A DNA stretch of 7,435 nucleotides, taken from positions 1 to 7,435 of the forward strand of contig JAEWZO010000006.1 in NCBI GenBank assembly GCA_023458415.1, given 5' to 3'. Numbering within the stretch: the first letter of the stretch is position 1; each line of letters begins with the position of its first letter. The position numbers were made by a program, and so were the translations under genes. Shown here piece by piece: positions 6,597 through 7,435 of this stretch. Under the pieces are notes generated by a model that did no database searches, had not been told where the DNA came from, and saw only the letters and a list, made by a program, of their open reading frames with translations. The stretch is from Bacteroidota bacterium (GTDB taxonomy: Bacteria > Bacteroidota > Bacteroidia > Flavobacteriales > Weeksellaceae).

Positions 6597-6902
6597 TCAC
6601 ACTTTAATTTCTACGTCTACTCCTGAAGGAAGCTCAAGCTTCATCAGAGCGTCTACAGTTTTAGAAGAAGAAGAGTAGATATCCATCAGTCTCTTGTGAG
6701 CTGAAAGTTGGAACTGCTCTCTTGCTTTCTTGTTTACGTGCGGAGATCTCAACACTGTGAAGATTCTCTTGTTTGTTGGCAATGGGATTGGCCCATTAAC
6801 AATAGCACCTGTAGCTTTTACAGTTTTTACGATTTTCTCTGCAGATTTATCCACTAAATTGTAATCGTAAGACTTAAGTTTTATTCTGATTCTTTGTGAC
6901 AT
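6597..6902 (-). CDS. rpsJ: 30S ribosomal protein S10
   Basis: This 101-residue protein is a full-length S10, the small-subunit head protein that also serves as NusE in transcription antitermination. Conserved blocks are visible throughout: QRIRIKLKSYDYNLVD at the N-terminus, GPIPLPTNKRIFTVLRSPHVNKKAREQFQ in the middle, containing the long loop, and HKRLMDIY followed by LMKLELPSGVDVEIKV at the C-terminus. It starts 19 bp after the fusA stop, on the same strand, so the two are co-transcribed as the end of a str-type operon. A strong terminator follows directly, so rplC and the rest of the S10 cluster are not next to it here, unlike the E. coli S10 operon in which rpsJ is the first gene. Identification is certain. 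Confidence 0.98.
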   Translation of the reverse strand: MSQRIRIKLKSYDYNLVDKSAEKIVKTVKATGAIVNGPIPLPTNKRIFTVLRSPHVNKKAREQFQLSAHKRLMDIYSSSSKTVDALMKLELPSGVDVEIKV

Positions 6903-6921
6903 TTTAATCTAATTTTAAAAA

Positions 6922-7435
6922 TTAACCTTTAGCTTTAGCGATTACGTCTTCAGCGATGTTTTGCGGCGCAGCTTCGTATTTTTCGAATTCCATAGAAGAT
7001 GTTGCTCTACCTGAAGAAAGTGTTCTAAGCGAAGTTACATAACCGAACATTTCAGAAAGTGGAACGAAAGCTTTAATTACTTTAGCGTTGTTTCTGTCGT
7101 CCATACCGTTTACTGTACCTCTTCTTCTGTTAAGGTCACCAACGATATCACCCATATATTCTTCCGGAGTTACTACTTCAAGCTTCATGATTGGTTCCAT
7201 GATAACCGCTTTAGCAGCTCTTCCCGATTCTTTGAATCCTAATTTAGCAGCCAATTCGAAAGAAAGCTGGTCAGAGTCAACCGCGTGGAAAGATCCGTCT
7301 TTAAGAGTAACTTTCATTGCGTCAACTTCAAATCCTGCAAGAGGACCGTTTTTCATAGCTTCTTTGAATCCTTTCTCTACTGAAGGGATAAATTCTTTTG
7401 GAATGTTACCACCCTTGATTTCGTTAACGAATTCA
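6922..7435 (-). CDS. fusA: Elongation factor G (C-terminal part)
   Basis: The frame is open from the right edge (first full codon at 7434) to a TAA at 6922-6924, giving about 170 residues, roughly the last quarter of EF-G; the internal ATG at 7356 is not the start. The segment shows the end of domain IV (FVNEIKGGNIPKEFIPSVEKG, then the GPLAGFEVDAMKVTLKDGSFHAVDSD stretch) and domain V (IMEPIMKLEVVTPEEYMGDIVGDLNRRRG, then FGYVTSLRTLSSGRATSSMEFEKYE). EF-G is the GTPase that drives translocation on the ribosome and, with RRF, ribosome recycling; the GTPase domain itself is outside the window. Adjacency to rpsJ marks this as the housekeeping str-operon copy and not a stray paralogue. Identification is certain for the part seen. 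Confidence 0.97.
   Translation of the reverse strand, partial: EFVNEIKGGNIPKEFIPSVEKGFKEAMKNGPLAGFEVDAMKVTLKDGSFHAVDSDQLSFELAAKLGFKESGRAAKAVIMEPIMKLEVVTPEEYMGDIVGDLNRRRGTVNGMDDRNNAKVIKAFVPLSEMFGYVTSLRTLSSGRATSSMEFEKYEAAPQNIAEDVIAKAKG

Noticed and set aside
1..7435. A CRISPR array, tRNA, riboswitch, defence or phage module
   Set aside because: No regular repeats, cloverleaf, nuclease or phage-type genes were found; nearly all the sequence is taken up by the genes described.

Overview
The window looks like a chromosomal segment of a Bacteroidota bacterium, most likely a flavobacterium of the Chryseobacterium / Weeksellaceae kind. The signs are GLPGLI-family proteins (largely confined to this phylum), a TAnnTTTG-type promoter element, A-rich leaders without clear Shine-Dalgarno sequences, and EF-G and S10 sequences of flavobacterial type. 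The genus is inference.

Layout from left to right. At 2-568 (+) is the C-terminal part of a CPA1/NhaP-type cation:proton antiporter, cut by the window edge. From 6414 down to 572 (-) runs what looks like one five-gene transcription unit: a TonB-dependent siderophore-type outer-membrane receptor, a small lipoprotein with an internal duplication, a four-helix PepSY-type inner-membrane protein, an intact GLPGLI protein, and a second GLPGLI gene broken by two one-base frameshifts. The broken gene converges on the antiporter with 3 bp between the stop codons. At the right end (-) lie the 3' part of fusA (EF-G) and the complete rpsJ (S10), closed by a strong intrinsic terminator at 6540-6571.

Control region: the 182 bp between rpsJ and the receptor holds the rpsJ terminator, two near-identical AT-rich imperfect palindromes (centres 47 bp apart, around 6453 and 6500) and a TATATTTG element. 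The proximal palindrome lies over the putative promoter. This is the layout expected of a metal-repressed operon, probably iron and a Fur-family regulator.

How the genes may work together: the receptor would import a ferric chelate across the outer membrane using TonB energy, and the PepSY protein, with histidines placed as in FoxB/PiuB-type proteins, could reduce or process it at the inner membrane. The lipoprotein and the GLPGLI proteins have signal sequences for the envelope and no known function; they are the most novel part. No rRNA, tRNA, CRISPR array, insertion sequence or phage gene was seen, and no gene-free stretch exceeds 182 bp.
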